From Actinomycetota bacterium (GTDB lineage: Bacteria > Acidobacteriota > Blastocatellia > Chloracidobacteriales > Chloracidobacteriaceae): 7,350 nt of DNA. The notes below the pieces were generated by a model that saw only the letters and a list, made by a program, of their open reading frames with translations, had not been told where the DNA came from and searched no databases. The position numbers were made by a program, and so were the translations under genes. Location of the stretch: NCBI GenBank assembly GCA_013298335.1, contig JAAFHI010000148.1:1-7350 (forward strand), given 5' to 3'. This document shows, piece by piece, positions 6,477-7,350 of the stretch (within the stretch, counting starts at the first letter, position 1; each line of letters starts with the position of its first letter).

Positions 6477-6494
6477 CCTTCATCCCTCATCCTT
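6373..6494. repeat. Inverted pair of heptanucleotide arrays at the 5' end of miaA
   Basis: The left array 6374-6401 is four exact GGGATGA units. The right array 6466-6493 is TCATCCC and TCATCCT alternating, two of each. The arms pair over 30 positions (6373-6402 with 6465-6494), with only two G-T mismatches and a 62-nt spacer. On the minus strand the right array reads (A/G)GGATGA, so every unit offers an ATG preceded by a purine-rich Shine-Dalgarno-like stretch, one of which is in frame with miaA. The left array is open in all minus-strand frames and is translated as part of the MiaA N-terminus if the upstream ATG is used. A hairpin here would enclose the miaA translation start region. Confidence 0.93.
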
Positions 6495-6799
6495 CAGCTC
6501 TTGCGCCGGATGTCGCTTTTTCTGACTTCGGCAATCTCACTGTCGAACGACCGGCGCTTTTCGCCGCGCTGTTCGTCGGCCTCGCTGCGTCCGGTCGCCC
6601 GGCGCAACAGGCGGATTGATTTGTCGCGGGTCTTCTTGACCTCGCGACGACCATCCTCCCACTGGATTTCGACCGCGCCGTCCGGTCCCGGCGTCACGAC
6701 ACGCGCAATTTCGCCGTATGTCATGCCGTGCGCCCCGGCGTAGGACACTTCATCACCGACACGGTATTCGAAGCGGGTTTTATCGTCTTTCGGAGTCAT
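6494..6799 (-). CDS. Small basic protein of unknown function with an SH3-like N-terminal half
   Basis: A 101-residue protein starting at ATG 6799, with GGGAGG 9 nt upstream. A TTG at 6835 would add 12 residues but lacks a ribosome-binding site. Residues 10-60 (RFEYRVGDEVSYAGAHGMTYGEIARVV, then EIQWEDGRREVKK) look like a small beta barrel of the SH3/Tudor kind, with a GDxVxY opening and an IxWEDG strand. This is a judgement from pattern only. The C-terminal 40 residues are highly charged, rich in R, K, E and D, and probably flexible. No signal peptide or membrane segment is visible, so it is cytoplasmic, and the positive charge could fit nucleic-acid binding. The TGA at 6494-6496 directly abuts the heptamer array, and miaA follows on the same strand, so the two may be cotranscribed. 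I do not recognise the family. Confidence 0.75.
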   Translation of the reverse strand: MTPKDDKTRFEYRVGDEVSYAGAHGMTYGEIARVVTPGPDGAVEIQWEDGRREVKKTRDKSIRLLRRATGRSEADEQRGEKRRSFDSEIAEVRKSDIRRKS

Positions 6800-6808
6800 C
6801 TTTCGGGG

Positions 6809-6814
6809 CCTCCC
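6809..6814 (-). promoter_or_regulatory. Ribosome binding site of the small basic protein gene
   Basis: GGGAGG on the minus strand, 9 nt before the ATG at 6799. It favours that start over the upstream TTG at 6835. Confidence 0.6.
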
Positions 6815-6844
6815 AACAAGTTCGGATGCAGTCAAACAGAGTCT

Positions 6845-6873
6845 ATGCTAAATCTCGTGCCTCGACTCGACAA
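6845..6873 (-). promoter_or_regulatory. Possible sigma70-type promoter for the small basic protein and miaA
   Basis: On the minus strand TTGTCG (6868-6873) and TAGCAT (6845-6850) are separated by 17 nt, each matching 4 of 6 consensus bases. It lies in the 101-nt divergent spacer upstream of the 6799 start. Matches this weak occur by chance, so this is only a candidate. The same spacer must also hold the promoter for the hydrolase gene on the plus strand. Confidence 0.25.
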
Positions 6874-6900
6874 GAATTTCGAACTGACACCGGATTTCCC

Positions 6901-7350
6901 ATGACCGCTGTAAAACCCGCCCGACGGTCTCGCCGCTGGCTGACCGCCCTCGCCATGCTTCTCATCGTCGTGGCTGGGGCCGGACTGTTTCTCTATCGCC
7001 GTCCGCTGACGGTCATCGGGTGGTACGGCAGCTACCAACTCTGGCGGGCGGGCGTTCACAGTCACGACGTCACCCTCAACGGCGTCCGTGTTCACTACAT
7101 TGAAAGCGGCACGGGACCGACGCTCGTGCTCGTGCATGGCCTCGGCGGAAGCTCCGAAATCGACTGGGGCAACTCGATTGTCCCGCTGTCGAAGAAATTC
7201 CACGTACTCGCGCTTGACCTGCCAGGATTCGGCAAATCCGACAAGCCGGAGAATCTGTCCTATTCGATTCGCATGCAGGAAGATTTTCTGGTCAGGTTTC
7301 TCGACGCGCTGAACGTGAAGAAAGCGCATCTGATGGGCGTTTCCATGGGT
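6901..7350 (+). CDS. Membrane-anchored alpha/beta hydrolase (3' truncated by window edge)
   Basis: The first 150 codons of a gene that runs off the right edge with no stop. A basic N-terminus (KPARRSRRW) is followed by one hydrophobic segment at about residues 14-34 (LTALAMLLIVVAGAGLFLY), likely a signal anchor or uncleaved signal sequence placing the catalytic domain outside the cytoplasmic membrane. The hydrolase fold follows: a first strand VRVHYIESG, the oxyanion-hole motif HGLGGSS from His79, DLPGFGKSDKP from Asp106, and the nucleophile elbow GVSMG at 146-150 with Ser148. The catalytic acid and His would lie beyond the window. Substrate is unknown; esterases, lipases and haloalkane-dehalogenase-like enzymes share this layout, though a Ser nucleophile points to an esterase- or peptidase-type member. 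The ATG at 6901 is the only reasonable start in frame, and its ribosome-binding site is weak. The minus-strand frame opposite it is a shadow. Confidence 0.9.
   Translation, partial: MTAVKPARRSRRWLTALAMLLIVVAGAGLFLYRRPLTVIGWYGSYQLWRAGVHSHDVTLNGVRVHYIESGTGPTLVLVHGLGGSSEIDWGNSIVPLSKKFHVLALDLPGFGKSDKPENLSYSIRMQEDFLVRFLDALNVKKAHLMGVSMG

Noticed and set aside
6832..7329. Minus-strand open frame (165 codons) near the right edge
   Set aside because: It is antisense to the alpha/beta hydrolase, whose HGLGGSS and GVSMG motifs establish the plus strand as coding.

Overview
The window reads as a stretch of a GC-rich, probably Gram-negative bacterial chromosome. It has dense gene packing, housekeeping genes (miaA and a DinG/YoaA-type helicase), an exported protein with an ordinary Sec signal peptide, and codons ending mostly in G or C. 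Short-period repeat arrays and a GxxExxY gene recall environmental lineages such as deltaproteobacteria, Verrucomicrobia/Planctomycetes relatives or uncultivated phyla. The sequence alone does not fix the phylum.

Layout: the C-terminal 40 codons of an unknown gene (2-124, +) lead after 5 nt into an AMP-forming acyl-CoA ligase (130-1794, +). Its stop overlaps the start of a short class I SAM methyltransferase (1791-2348, +) as ATGA, so these form one operon, possibly for lipid or surface-polysaccharide modification. A perfect 30-bp inverted repeat separates this operon from a convergent small secreted protein (2415-2861, -). Across a 107-nt divergent spacer lies a DinG/YoaA-family Fe-S helicase (2969-4912, +), followed by a GxxExxY-family protein (4993-5370, +). 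A perfect 32-bp inverted repeat separates that gene from convergent miaA (5460-6476, -). A third, imperfect inverted repeat pair sits at the 5' end of miaA, downstream of a small unknown basic protein (6494-6799, -). A membrane-anchored alpha/beta hydrolase (from 6901, +) runs off the right edge. Intergenic gaps are about 110 nt or less, and no RNA gene, CRISPR array, transposase or phage gene was seen.

The most unusual signal is a set of four short-period repeat arrays with unrelated sequences but a common design. Three have period 7 and one has period 9, and each run is about 28-35 nt long. Three occur as inverted pairs able to form long hairpins. One sits singly and in frame inside the acyl-CoA ligase. 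Each invades or borders a gene: one supplies the last two codons and stop of the secreted protein, one supplies the stop of miaA, one supplies the apparent start codon and part of the N-terminus of miaA, and one adds about 12 residues to the ligase. The translational content of each repeat (stops in all frames, ATGs, or fully open) matches where it sits. These arrays recall the heptanucleotide STRR repeats described in cyanobacteria, but whether they form a single kind of element here is inference.
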